Positions 46,001-58,494 of a stretch of DNA of 64,000 nucleotides are shown here, piece by piece. The stretch lies in NCBI GenBank assembly GCA_024362935.1, contig JANCRA010000061.1, positions 434,001-498,000 on the forward strand. Direction: 5' to 3'. Position 1 is the first letter of the stretch. Each line of letters begins with the position of its first letter. The position numbers and the translations under genes were made by a program. The DNA is from Setophaga petechia (lineage: Eukaryota; Chordata; Aves; Passeriformes; Parulidae). The notes under the pieces were generated by a model. That model worked only from the letters and a program-made list of their open reading frames with translations, searched no databases and was not told where the DNA came from.

Positions 46001-48216
46001 CTCTGCACTTGTGAATTGCCCTTTGACTCTTGGCAAAGGCATTTGGCAATGCCTTTTTCAAAGGCATTTGGGAAGCATAACCTCAAAGCCCTCTTTCCAA
46101 AGAAATGTTCAAGAATTACGATTCTATTAAAAAGAATTGCCATAAGGAAAAGTCAGCTGAAACAGGAAGGAACAATCAAGATCATGGTAATCTCTCTCAG
46201 CTTTCCGTTTAAGGTTTTGTTCCAAGCATAAAAAGCCACAAGTTCCTTTACATTCCTTATGAGCTTCCATTGCCATTGTTTACACAATGTAATCTTGTTA
46301 AAACTCAGCCATTCTTGACAACCTTTAAGCTACCTGAGCTTCAATTCTTGAGGAAAGAGCCATTGTGTCATGTTCCACTTGCTTTTGTTGATTTTACTTG
46401 TATAGCAGAAGCATAAAAAGAAGTCTAAAAGTGATAATAAAACTGGACAGAAATACCAGTAGTCACAGTATGTTCAACACAACTTGGAAGAACAGCTTTG
46501 CTGTGAGCATTTCATTTCCTAAAGTGCATTTGCTCTCATGCCTCAGTCCACATGAAAGCTTCAGCCTAAGCCCCAACTTGAAACACAGAACAGATTTTTC
46601 CTTCAGTAGCTGGGCACAATTTGGGAACTGGGTCTTCAAGAAAGCTGCTCGTGTATTTATAGATTCAAGCAGAAATCCTTCCAAAGACATCCCAAGGTTT
46701 GCAAGTACCATGTCTATGTCCAGAAGAAATGTGGAAAGACCGTCTCAAAGCACCTGTCTCTACAAGCACACCACCACTTGCAAGAGGCATCTGCACACTC
46801 CAAACCTGCCTCCAGGCTGAACCCAACTTGCCATTTGCAAGGTCAACCTCCAAAAGAGGCAACCCACAGATTTAACCAAGCAACTGAACTCTATCCTGCT
46901 GGGTGTGTCCCTGTCCTCAGAAATCAAGTGTTCTTTATGCATTTCTGTTTAGTTTTCAATGTTGTTTCCAGTCTGTACCACTTCCACAGCTTTTGAAGAA
47001 TGAAATTCTGCAGCTAGGATGGAGAGGAAACTCTGAGCCCAGTTCAACGTAGAACTCCAGGAAACCACAGCCCAGGTTTGTAGCTTTTGGAATTTCCATG
47101 AAAAGGCTGAGTTGAATGAACAACCATGAAATCACTTATATTTGATCGACATGTTTCAGTAAACTAGTCTGCAATAAATGTGTGACAGATTTATGCCTTC
47201 AGCACGCAGTCTTGAAAATATACTGATGGACAAAATGCTGTCTCAGTCAACACTTGTGATTTTACTAGAAATCAGAGGGAAAGAAAAACATCCATTCCCT
47301 TTGGCTTCTAGTGTCTGGCTCTTCCTTTTAACCAGATTCTCCCAACAGCAATCTAATTCCTATTTCTTTGTTCTTGATTGGCTTTGCACTACTTAAGAGG
47401 GAAAATTTCTAAAAATGAATGTACTTTTAGTGAAGGTTCCAGTAGCACAGGTTCTGGGCTTTCTTGGTTTTACATTTAAACTAAAAATTACAATCTAATG
47501 TAATGGCAGGAAAAAAAAAACGAAAAAAGCCTTCATTTATCATGACCATATGCAGGGATAATGGCAGAGCAGTCATGTAGAGCAGTGCCTTCGTGTATCC
47601 AGTGCCCACTTTCAAAGCTCCCTTTTCACAAGGTTCAAGAGCACAATTAACTGTTTCAAAACACTGTCAAAGAAGGATGTTCCCATAAGATAAGCCACCA
47701 CAACAGGAATTTGAAAGAGGCACAATTGGCAAGCAGAAAAGCACGAAGCCTTGGCCTAACAGAGGTGAAGGTTTGGAATTAGGACACCAGACAAAAACCT
47801 CCACTGTAGAAACTGTGGGTAAGGAAAATCACTGTCTAGCCCAAGATGTGGGGACAGCTGTGACCACCCTGTGGATATTCCAATCTTGGACAGTATGAAG
47901 GTGGTACCTCCAGAGAGTCTTGGGGACCCCCACCACCGAGAAGACCAAGGGTGAAGAAGGACAGGCTGCACAACAGAGAGTCCATGTGCTGATGATATCT
48001 CCCCGCTTAATGTCTCTCTCTTCCCCTCACCCTGCCTCTCTTCTCCTATTTCTTTCCATCTCCCTAGTTTGCATTTACTGTTCAAAACCATTTTTACTAT
48101 TGACTATGGAAAAGAGTCATACTTGCACCTTAATTTGGGCAGAGTTTTCTCTTAATAAGCAAATCTTTACACCACAGTAATCCACACAGGAGTCAGGAAA
48201 ACCAGCACATCAATAC
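43033..48216 (-). other. Introns of ELL2-like copy II
   Basis: Outside the exons at 43204-43248 and 43687-43857, the 44,450-45,240 stretch is paralogous to 150-1,050 and 60,180-61,080, but it lacks about 150 bases found there (compare 610-755). A CA run lies at 45094-45113. From about 45,300 to 48,150 nothing was recognised. Confidence 0.6.
45094..45113. repeat. (CA)n microsatellite
   Basis: A 20-base CA run at the paralogous site in copy II. Confidence 0.92.
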
Positions 48217-49129
48217 CTTCATTGAAATCCAAGCAGTGCCACTGCTTCAGCCTCCCCAGTTCATTTTTCTCCCCGTTTGAATTGGGGAACTCCTTCTGCT
48301 CCCTGGCAGGTACTGGGATGCTGGAACTCTGAAATTTCTCTGTTTGTTGCACCACATGGGCGCAGGGGGAAATGGATCCAGCACTTGGAGACATGTCCAA
48401 AGGGAAAAGAGATGTGGAAGGCAGAAGGAAGGAAGAAAAGTGGCCACCAGCTGCTGGCTGGACATGACTGGGCTGGTGGGCAATTCTCCTCTTCTTGCTC
48501 GTCACAGGACTGGTCAAGTCAGAAGCCAGAGGCCGTTTCTGCATCAAGAACAAAATCATTCATTCATTAACCTATGATCAGGATCAGCTTTTGCTCCCAT
48601 TCTGAAAAAGCAGCATTTCTGAACAGGTAAAGTTTGAAAAAACATCTTTCTAGACTAAAAAGAGCATTCAAACCAGGAAGTACTGCAGGTCAATACAGGC
48701 TGTGTCTCATTCCTACTTTCCCATTTTAGCACTCAGCAAGTCCTGCCTCAAGTCTGTAGCTAAAATGCTTTGGGAGAAAGACATTCCCTTCAGGAGCTCC
48801 ATGAAAGGCTTCCCCACAAGGGAAGGTCCTGCACTTTCACATCACAGCTTTTACACCAGCATCAAGTCAGCTAAAATTTACAATACAGTCCAGAATGTTA
48901 AAAATGCACAAAATACCTGAGCAGGTCTTGCTGGAGCATCTCTCTCAGAAGGCCCAAGAGATGTCGCTTGGCTGGTGTTGGTGGTGTTCAGAGATGGAGC
49001 TGATTTTCTGTATGGATGGTCCAATATTTCATGTTACAAAGCCTAAATATCAACTGTCAAAATTCTTTCCTTGCAGGGAAAACAGAGTCCTTCAGTGTCA
49101 GGACTCAAGGAAACTGCATGAAGCTGAGT

Positions 49130-49325
49130 TGGGGAGCTTTAGGCAGGATATCAGGAAAACATTCATGGCCCAGAGGGTGCTTGAGCACTGCAACAGGCTC
49201 CCCAGGCCAGTGGTCACTGCAGGAGGCTTCAAGAAGTGTTTGGACAAAACTCTTGGGCACCTGGTGTGATTCTTGTGGTGTCCTGTGCAGGGCCAGGATC
49301 CTGGCAGGTCCCTGCTAACTCACCA
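49130..49325 (+). mobile_element. CR1 3'-end fragment, copy II
   Basis: Same fragment as at 3100-3345, at the homologous position of the unit, with its own changes. Confidence 0.7.
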
Positions 49326-49559
49326 TATTCTAACAATGTAACCTTCATTTCCCAGGGATTTTTTTTTCTTTCTGTGAGCGACTGAACTTACCGAGAAAGT
49401 ATTAACTTCAAATTCTGTCTGTCTATTTCAGTGTAGCCAGGCCAATCAGTCTAAAGGGTTTGAAAGAGATGTTCCTTCAGACTGAAGGAATTATCCTTTG
49501 CATTCCACTTGGCTACCTACAGGCAGACAGACATGTAGGAAAAAAATTCTTTATTATGC

Positions 49560-51583
49560 TTGCTGCATGCAAACTACAGAAATAGGATTGGTCTTGAACA
49601 GCTGCTTGTGAGAACCCAGTTTCAACTCATTATTGTCTTTTTGTACAGAGCTTGATCATTCCTCTATCACATGAGTTTTAAGCCACATTAATGTTTCACC
49701 AATTGGAAACAACCAAGTATCTCCATTCCTATCTATCAAGAATTCCTTTGAAAACAACATTGAGAGCTACAATGTGTAAGGAGAGGGGGTCAGGCCCAGA
49801 GTCCCTCTTCATGTGGCAGAGCCACGGTTCATTCCAGCAAAGTCCTGCAATGAGAAGGTCATTCACATGCCTTGCTGTATTCCTTTGAAAAGAAATGAGG
49901 TTTGTATCTTCCTCAAGACAAATATAAAGTCTACTCAAAAAGGTCAAATGAGGCAGTAAAACCTCAAGACCACTGATATCTAAAGTGCAGGCTGAGACTT
50001 CGTCACCTGACACCAGCTCAGAGTTCCACAGAAAAGCCCAGTGGGAAAGTCTCCATCAATTTGACCCCTGCAACACACTGCATAACTCATCTAACACACC
50101 ACCAACATATGTCACAACTTTGACTTTTCTTCTTGAAAACATGATAAACATTGATCGTTTGGGCCTGTGGTGATGCTTGTCTGCCCACAGCTGAAAAAGA
50201 AATGTAAAAGTGACAAAGATACCCAGAATCAGGGATTGACACCTTAGAAGCAGAACTCAGGTTGTGTTGGAAATGAAGCACATGTGTGTGAACTAGATCT
50301 CAGCAAGCTCACACTGCCCATTTGAGATTTCTACAAAATAAACCCCCACTTGCTCTGATGTCCACAAAAGCCTGAGCAAGGCATGCCAGGCTACTGCAGG
50401 GCTGCTCACACAGAACACTCAGAATGCAACCCTGGACCCTGAGGCAGTTCACACCTCCTACAGCACACTGACTCCAGGGAAATCTCCTCAAATATTGCAA
50501 TGGAAGAGGAGAAAATGCTTTCATCCTTTACTATTGAAGGAGCTGAGATCTGAAGATATATCATCAACTTGAAATCTAAATGGACTAATTCAGCTGGGAT
50601 GGCAGAACATGGCTCCCATTCTATTGTGAATGTCTTCAGGGTGAAAAAGCCCTGCCACTGCCCCGGGGAAACCCAGCAACAAACATCACAGGTTCAGGCA
50701 ATGAGTTCTTAAAAGTCACTGTGGGATCAACTGAAACTGTATCCTGTTGAAGTTTCCTCCCTTGACTAGGTCCAAGAACACTCTTTACCTAGCTAAAGTG
50801 GAAATGTTCCTACTTGATGTATCAATGCTGGCATCATTCAGCTACAGCCATGGGGAACTGGGAATATTGAAAAAGGAAGGAAAGAACCATTGCATCTTTC
50901 AGTGCATGTGCATCCTATTGTTGGCTGTAATAACCCAATAACCATGGAATTCAGAGGAGCACTGGAGAAGCTGCTAAAAGAGTCCCAAGGAAGATGGAGA
51001 TTGAATTCACATGACAGCAAAGAAACCTTCTGCTCAAAGTTTGGCTACCATCTTTATCATGGAGGATGAGCCTGGAACATCCCTGGAAGGCAATCCCCAC
51101 AGATCCCAGCAGAAGCCAAGTACCATTGAGCGGCCACCAACTCTGTTCAAATGAAATACTGGCCTCTGCAGTTCCTGAACTGCTCTGCTCTGGAACTTCT
51201 CCCAGGAAATTTTAAGTGCCATGACAAACCATTTCACACAATCAAGGAACCCCTGGGAAGTTACTCCCTGGAGCAGTTAAACAGTGCATGGAAAAGAAAG
51301 AGAATGGAGTAAGGCATGAGGAGCAGCAACATTACAAAGTGTTACTCATTGCCAGCCATTCCAGCAAAACCACAATGCCCCAAAAGTTTTGAAGTTTTCT
51401 TTCTTTTTGCCACATGGACCTGCAGCTTGAGACCTCTGGATGAAGTTGATGGAACAACTGAACAGGGAGCATTTCCTAACTTGTTCATCAGTATCTAATT
51501 TAAAGAGTGGAGGAGCAGGTGACAATTAGGAACAAAAGAAAAGTGTGGTGGAAATAATGCTGGCACAAACTCCACAATCTCAC
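49560..51583 (-). other. Intron of ELL2-like copy II with a possible decayed exon
   Basis: The part from about 50,570 matches 3,590-3,990 of copy III; roughly 49,560-50,560 is extra here. At about 51,034-51,138 the minus strand reads VGGRSMVLGFCWDLWGLPSR, then DVPGSSSMIKMVAKL. This loosely follows the ELL segment that should come after the ILQQ exon (KDWPGY...RKL pattern), but the match is weak and ends in a stop. Confidence 0.3.
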
Positions 51584-51849
51584 CTGCTGAAGGATCTTGG
51601 CAAGGGTGCCCTTGTCCTTTTGCATGACTCCATCTCTCTGCAGGCGGGCAAGTAACTCTGGCTTCTTGTACGTCCTCAGAGCAAGTAAATGAATCACCCT
51701 GTCCCTGTAGGGTCGCCGATAAACAGCATTGCAAGGATTCTGTTCCCTCTCTGCAGGCTTCATGAGCTTTGTTCTCTTTTCCTCAGGGGTAGGACATGAA
51801 GTGTGTGGTTTGCCCCTTCTCACATCTGCTTGTTTTCCCAAAGGAAAGG

Positions 51850-53121
51850 AAAAGAGAAAAAGAAGTGTCAAATGGGGAGGTAGGCAGAAGGCAAGAAAGT
51901 TGATTTAAAATGCTGATGGATATTCTTGGGGACAGAGCTGATTTTGAATATCCTTTTGAATCCCTTCCAACTCAGCATATTCTCTGATTCTGTGACAATG
52001 CCCAGTCCCTACTGTATGGATCATGTTGCAAAGGCACCCTGTACCCTCTCAGCAACCAGACCTGTCTCACCTGATTTCTCTGAGCCAGCCCAAAGCAGAT
52101 GTGCCACCAAGTTCCACAATTGACTCACTACTGCCAGTCCTCACACCCCAGGTATTCAATGTTAAATATTCCCTTAGAATCTATGCAGAGCACCACCAAG
52201 AATCACAAAAATCATCAATTCACATGTGAAACAGAAGGTCCCCAGTGAGAAATTCAGAAGTTGAGTTTTGTCTCTCCAAAAGCCACCATGATGCTGCCTT
52301 AAAATGCTCTGCACTAGGCTAAGGCAGAGCAGGAGCTGCACTTGCAGGGGCAGGGATATCCCTGCAGGCAGGGGACTGCAGCCACAGCCAGGTCAGAGCC
52401 TGTTTTGCTCAGGGCAGCTGGCTGTGCCTGGCTCAGCTCACTGCTGCAGGCAGCACCAGTGAGTGCCTGGAAGGGGAATGTGCACCTGGTGTCTGCCTGG
52501 AGCCAGGCTCCTTGGGGAAACAGCACTCAGAACACAATAATACAAATGGCACCACCTGAGCACATTGTGCTTTGAGGGGAATGTTGGAATCCATGGGCAA
52601 GATGACATCGATATCTTCCTTTCAATTTCCTGAGAAGAACTCAGTGTAGTATTGTGGCAAAATTCACTTATTAATGACCCAGACAAAAAATTATATCAAG
52701 CAGGGTTTTCCATATTGACCTTATGAAATTCTCTACGCCACTTCCTCAAGGTCATTTTCTTTCAATTTCCCACGTAAATTGAATGGATAATGACAGTGCC
52801 TAGCTTTTCCAAAACCAAAATCTTAGCTACCATGTCTGTGAATTAAAATGCATGAGGTGGTCCACACCTTGACTTCCATGCTCCAAATTCCCACCCATCT
52901 AGCAGTATGGAACAAGGAAGGACTGGCAGGCTTTCTCAGGGGAAAACAAACCAGTGGCTAAATGCTGTGACAACAGACTGCAAGGCTGACCTGAGGGCAA
53001 ACCACCTCCAGCCGAGAGCTCTGTATACAAGAGATCCCCTGTCTCAAAATTATACTTTAAAAATGAATTACTTAGTTTAAAATCTTACAGACATTGAGCA
53101 AAATATGAAAGGCAGCCATAC
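51850..53121. other. No feature recognised
   Basis: Intron-like DNA between the ILQQ exon and the probable N-terminal exon of copy II. Open frames are short and show no domain. Confidence 0.45.
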
Positions 53122-53188
53122 CTCCAAGTGGGATACACGATTTGACAGCCTGCGCACTTCCAGTGTGCAACGCCTCGCTGTCATTTGG

Positions 53189-56100
53189 CTAAAAGGAAAA
53201 ATAAATTTTCTGTAAAATCTTCAGCCTACTCTCCATTACTGCTGGTTAACTAGGCCCTCCATTTTAAACAAGAGCTGGATTTGCAAAGGTTTGCAGTCAC
53301 ATCACTAAAAAGAGCTGCTTTGACACAGCTCTCCGGCTACAAAAGTGCCCTGAGAGAGCCACCCTCACTCAGCCTCTAATGCAGCCAAGCCTTGGAGTAG
53401 CAAGTCATTCTTTCCCAATTGCTGGAATTTATAGGCACAGGCTTCCCTTGAATTCAAGTGCCCGTGTACAATTGAACTGGTCAGTGCTAAGCTAAAAATC
53501 CAGAGAGGCTCACAAAAAGATCTGAAAGTTGGGGCAGCACCTGACACTGTGGAAGCACATGCTGGAGGCAGCTCCAAGAACAACTTCAACTGAAACAGAT
53601 GAATTTCAACTGTAACAGGCACCAAAACCCCTTCTCTTTTCCTCAGCTCTAGATGCAATTTTTTTGCATAGATGTAAAATGGAACCAGTTTATCCTAAGT
53701 TAGCCAGATACTACAAAATTTGGGTTGCTTGGCTGAACTCATTATTTAGTACAGGATATGTCACATTCTATTAGAACGCAAAAATCACTAAAATATCTCT
53801 TGGCATAAAGTTTATTTTCAACATAAACCACCTACTGCCATGCAAGTGCTTCATTCTTAAAGAAAAATTTATTCCCAGTGAAGCTAATAAACTATTCATC
53901 TGAAATTGGCCTTAGCTTTTACTGAAATAGGAGTATCATTTGCAAAGATCACAAGAAGCAATAGTCAACAAGTCTTTTTAGGAAATCCTTCAATATTTTG
54001 CTTGTGAGACTGTTCATCCTTCATCCATGTCACTGTCATTTGCACAAAGTGTTACCTCAACACAATTCCATTACTATTTCTGTTTCAATCATCACTACTG
54101 GCAAAGATCAGGACAGGGACTGGATATGAAGGGGAACAGGGAGTCTCCTGAACTTCTTATTCTTTTACGTCAGCTTAACCAATCAGAATGCTGTAATATT
54201 TGTAGAAGAAGGGAAACAAATCATGTAAGGCAGCAAACCCATCAGCTTGGAATACTCATGCAGCTTTTCATTGCTTGTTTAGCGTACATTTTTTCCTAAT
54301 TTATGATTTTTATTATATTTGTCATTAATCATTTAAATAATCATAAGCAGTGTATTGATTACAAGTAGTGTATTAGTCTTAAGCAGCATAATTTTCTGCT
54401 TTAGAGAGAGGGTAGCTAAGTGTCTTTGGACAGTCTAATGCCAGAGTTGGATTGTTAGATCACCTTTTAGCTTTGCTAAACTAACCCTGATAACCTTCAA
54501 TGAACAAAGCCTGAGGGCATAAAAGGATGGACACCTGGAATCTAGAGTTCATAGCCCTCCATGAACACGTTGGAGCAGCCAGAAGACAAAGAAGAAACTG
54601 CTCAAAACATTTCAGTCTCAGAGCTTAAATCAACTTTTCTGGAAAAAAAGATAATAAAGAGACTGAAAAATGTGAACTTATTGGCATGAGCAGGGAGACA
54701 TCATTATCCAAGACAAGACAGAAGACTAATTAATGAGGAGAAGGATGTAATTTAGAACTACTGGAGAGTCAGTTCTTTCTTTGCTAAAAATGTATCCATA
54801 AGTGGAAAACTTGAAATTGGCACGCATGTGGCTGGAGTTGTCCCTTCTGCACCACAGCTGGGAATAAAATATTGCCTACTCCTAGTATCGAAAAATTACT
54901 GTTCAGGGGCTTCATCTATCCTGGGATTTTTGGTGACCCAGGTATATATACAGAACAATGAGAAATCAAAGCATTTTGACCAGGGGGCATTTCCAGAGCA
55001 TGAATTTCCTGGATGCCACAGCATGGGGAACCTCCCACATCCACTGGCACCTCCTCAGTATCATCCCCCTGTCAGTGGCTTCCCCCCGGGCAGCTGCCTC
55101 CAAGGGGCCCTTGGAGCACCAGTGGGACCCCAGCCCTGCCCAACAGCTCCCGCGGGCTCAGCAGCACCTGACACCAACACCATGGCCAAGCCCCCACCTG
55201 CTGCCAACCCGCAGAGCCCCACACCTGCCCCTCACCTGCTGCTCCTGGCACCTCTGGCTTACCCTGACGGGCATGGCAGTGCTGCTGGGGGCCCCGCGGG
55301 ACGCAGTGCGGATTGGGGCCCTGCGGAACTCACTGGATCCTGCCCAGGCCCGCAGCTCCGCCATCCCGCTCTGCCTCGGCTGCTCCCGCTCCCACACAGA
55401 CACTGATCCTGCTGAAATATCTGCAAAATGTAAAATATTTCTTAGGAAAATATGTTCCTGGATGTTTGGCCTTTGTGGCTTCCAAGGCTCATCAACAAGA
55501 AGGGAGATGATTCCCATGACACAAGAAGTAGCCAACCAGCTGGAAGTGATGGCCAGGCCTTGGAAAGGCAGGTGACTTCTTGGCTGCATTGCCTTGTTGA
55601 GGTGCAGGGCTTGACAGGCTTCAGTGACCTCAGACACAGGGCAAGTTAGCAAGGCTTGAGAACAAGGATGCACCACTGATGGTGGACACAAAGAATGCAG
55701 AATTTATGGGCACAAGGACATTTGGACAAAGCCCTGAGAAAAGGAGCAAAGGGATAAAGCTGATGCAGCAACTGTGCTGAATCAGCTCCAGCAGGGTAAA
55801 ATGCCATTCCAGATTTTACTCAAGAAACCACTCACTAAGAAGAAGGGAGAGACTGAGCATGCAGACTATTGAGCATGACAAGTGAGAGGATCATTACCCA
55901 ACAGCAGACAGAATACACTTTATGAAGAGAACTAGGAAACTTGCAGGCAATGAACACTAATTCCTTTCTTTGCTCAAATGTGTAAATACTCAAACGCTCT
56001 GGGTTCTCATGCTGCTGGCTTTGTGAATTTGTCACTGAGTCCCCCTTTTCTGCACTGAACTGTGAATAATTACCTCCACTCAGTGGGTGGATTGGGCTCT

Positions 56101-57490
56101 TGAACAAGGGGTGCTGGAACCAGCCAAGTTGGAACAACACTCACTGTGGCTCTGACACCTCCGCTCTCACTGCAGCCACCAAAGGCTCTGAGCGCTCCTG
56201 CCCTGTGCTGGTGACAATGGCCACGTGTCCTTGGAAACGGGGAGTTGTATGTTCCAGGCTGGCCGGGATGTCACTGAGGAGCGGGATGTGACACAGTGGA
56301 GGCAGAGGGATTTCACAATGGGCACAGGTAGGGAATGCCCTGCCCTGTCCCATCACTGACTCTGCTCATTTCCAAGTGCAGAAAGGGGCACCCCACCAAC
56401 CCCAGTAGCCGCAGCTGTGCAAAGAAGGGCTAATGAAATGTTTCTGCACAAAAGTGCTGCACTTGGCTCTCTCTGAGGCAAAGGAGCAGCTCAACACCTG
56501 TAACCAGGGCAGCAAGGTGCAGTCCTGCCAGCTCTGGGCCATCCTGTCGTGGCCCTGTCAGTCTGAGGCTTCCAGCATGTACACGGTCACTCAAATATCA
56601 TCTCTTTGACACAACCCCCCGACCTTTTCTCAGCCCTGGCTCCTCAAAGGAAACAAACCAGCAGCATGCCCAGGCCCCCAGGTGCTCTGCAGGAGGAGGT
56701 GAGATGGAAAGGCCAGGGAGGACCATGAACACATCTACAGGCTGACAGTTGTGCTGACTGCAGGTGGCCATTGAAATTACTGACTCGTCTGGAGAAATAT
56801 TTTATACTCAGCTTAAGATCATTTAACTTTCCTTTTTCCCCATACCCAAGATTATTCCTGATTTCAGTCAGCTAGCACCAAAAAAACTCTTGTCCAGTCA
56901 TTACAGGGAGAGGTAATAAACGCATGTCATTTAAAATGGATTGACTAGTACCACCCAAAGCTCATTTCCCATATCATAAAATTTTGTCTTTGTCTTCAGG
57001 ATCATGTCCACATCTGCCCATGTCTCATCTGGCTGCCACACTCACAAGCACAGTGTAGTTGGTGGACAGAAGGGAAGGAAGCAAATTGTAAAACAGCAGA
57101 ACTAAGATGTATAAAAGAACTGTGTCCCTTCTTGGGAATGAATGGATTGTGTTTTTAACAGATCCCCAGTTATGGACTTTTGGAAAAGCCTTTGTATGAA
57201 CCATGAAAGGAATCCAAGGAGGTGTTTCACTTGATTCTACAATGTTAGACAGACTTTTCATACCTTCAAAAGACATTGATGACAGACTCTGCTCTGGAGT
57301 TTCCACAGTTGACTGAATCCTTTGCACTGTTCATACATGAGTGCCTTTGCCTTGCACAGTAATGGACTGGGAATGCATGAAAGAACGCTGAGGAAAAGAC
57401 CATATTTCTTAAAAGAACATCTCAACATTGTATCCAAGGGATGACCAGTGCACCTCAGAGCAGGAGCCACCACAGTCCTGATTGGTAGAA
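53189..57490. other. Upstream region of ELL2-like copy II, mostly unassigned
   Basis: No further ELL exon could be recognised. A GC-richer block lies at about 55,050-55,400. On its minus strand an ATG in good context at 55364 (GCGGGATGGCGG) opens a 102-nt frame ending at an AGG/GTAAGC donor at 55263. It could be a first exon in the expected place, but MAELRAWAGSSEFRR does not resemble ELL2. Confidence 0.3.
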
Positions 57491-57499
57491 TGGGCTTGA

Positions 57500-58380
57500 A
57501 AATACGTGGGAAAAATATGTCATTTTATGTGCCAGAAATGGTTATGTCTGGTGCAGAGCAAAAAGGAGCTCACTGGTTTTCCTAAAGTAACAGGGGGTAC
57601 TCCTGGAACAAAAGTCATGGTGCTAAGGACAGCTACTGCCTTGAACCCTGCTGTGCACCTCAATCCTTCTGCAAGGAATCAGCATCTCCAATCAAATCAA
57701 GACAGCTTTGGAAACATCCAGTTCCCTGCTGAAGTAGCAGTAATGCACTGCAAAGCTCACCAGTTCAGGCAAGGCCAGGAGACTGAGGTTTGGTCTCTCC
57801 AGCAGACCAAACTGCTGGAGAGGAGGCAGAACAAAGCATCTTGTTGGCAATTCTTTCCAAAGCTGTGAACCTTTCCAAATTAGACATAAAATGCGATGAT
57901 GAAAACAATCATTCTGCAGAATCCTTAAATGTCTGAATTAGTCTGAAGGTTGGGTGGGTATCAACAAATCAACAAGTTACAGTGCCTCATGCAATAATGA
58001 CACAATCTGGAGAAGTCAAACATAAAGAAACCCATTGGGGTATTGAAGGTACAGTAGACAATTTGGAAAGGCAGCTATTTAGTGTCATATGACAGGAAAT
58101 GAGATCTTAAGTCCGTTTTTATCATCTTTGTGAAAAGTGGTCTCAAATTTTCACAGGAAACAGGTATGAGCATCCCTGATGGCTTTGGATTCTCTGGTAC
58201 ATCTTCATCAACCTGGGGACTATGACTTATGTCAAAAAGCACAGCAACAAGACACTTCAAGAAAAGTGGAAAGGACCATTTCAAGTGTTTATAAGCACTC
58301 TTGCAGCAATAAAAAGGGATGGGATCAGTACATTGATACACCTTCCCCGAGGAACTGGAGTGGAAAATAGAGTTAGGCAA
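57500..58380 (+). pseudogene. Decayed gammaretrovirus-like pol remnant
   Basis: Two pieces are recognisable. At about 57,600-57,870 the frame has TATALNPAVHL and, after degenerate sequence, PAEVAVMHCKAHQFRQGQET, the connection and RNase H end of a class I pol. At about 58,180-58,380, across frame breaks, are VHLHQPGDYDL and a KWKGPFQVFISTLAA-type stretch typical of the integrase C-terminus. No LTR was found with it. It is distinct from the 8.2-kb provirus and far older. Confidence 0.65.
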
Positions 58381-58494
58381 GGATTTGAAGATTAGACTTT
58401 CAAAGGCATGAACATATAACTTTTTTTTTGATGTGTAGAATTAGTTTCAAGAAATTCCATAAAAGGCAAGATGAGCCATCAAGGAGTAACTATG

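Larger units (their letters stand above)
42934..53188 (-). pseudogene. ELL2-like copy II, most complete copy (frameshifted)
   Basis: Exons on the minus strand: 53122-53188 (probable; QMTARRCTLEVRRLSNRV, like a conserved N-terminal segment), 51584-51837 (PYRDRVIHLLALRTYKKPEL and ILQQ), 48917-49007 (SERDAPARPAQ), 48217-48538 (KRPLASDLTSPVTSKKRRIA), 43687-43857, 43204-43248 and 42934-43032. The last three encode the ELL occludin-homology domain: KYVAIVSLEQRQRYKDDF, EEYQ, then MLQDRILADYQQLQQ and GSPSYSEMKSRCLYLHNKLA to SEFDQL and TGA. A one-base deletion in 43687-43857 (171 nt where the phases require 172) shifts the frame and gives an early stop. The acceptor of 51584-51837 reads GG instead of AG. 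The family acts in transcription elongation; this copy is most likely a pseudogene, though several exons look constrained. Confidence 0.82.

Noticed and set aside
42934..53188. Calling ELL2-like copy II a working gene
   Set aside because: The one-base deletion and the lost acceptor break the reading frame, although several exons are open.
54828..55575. Two overlapping plus-strand frames near 200 codons
   Set aside because: Pro/Ala/His-rich translation of a GC-rich block, with no domain, no clear start context and no conserved partner in the window.
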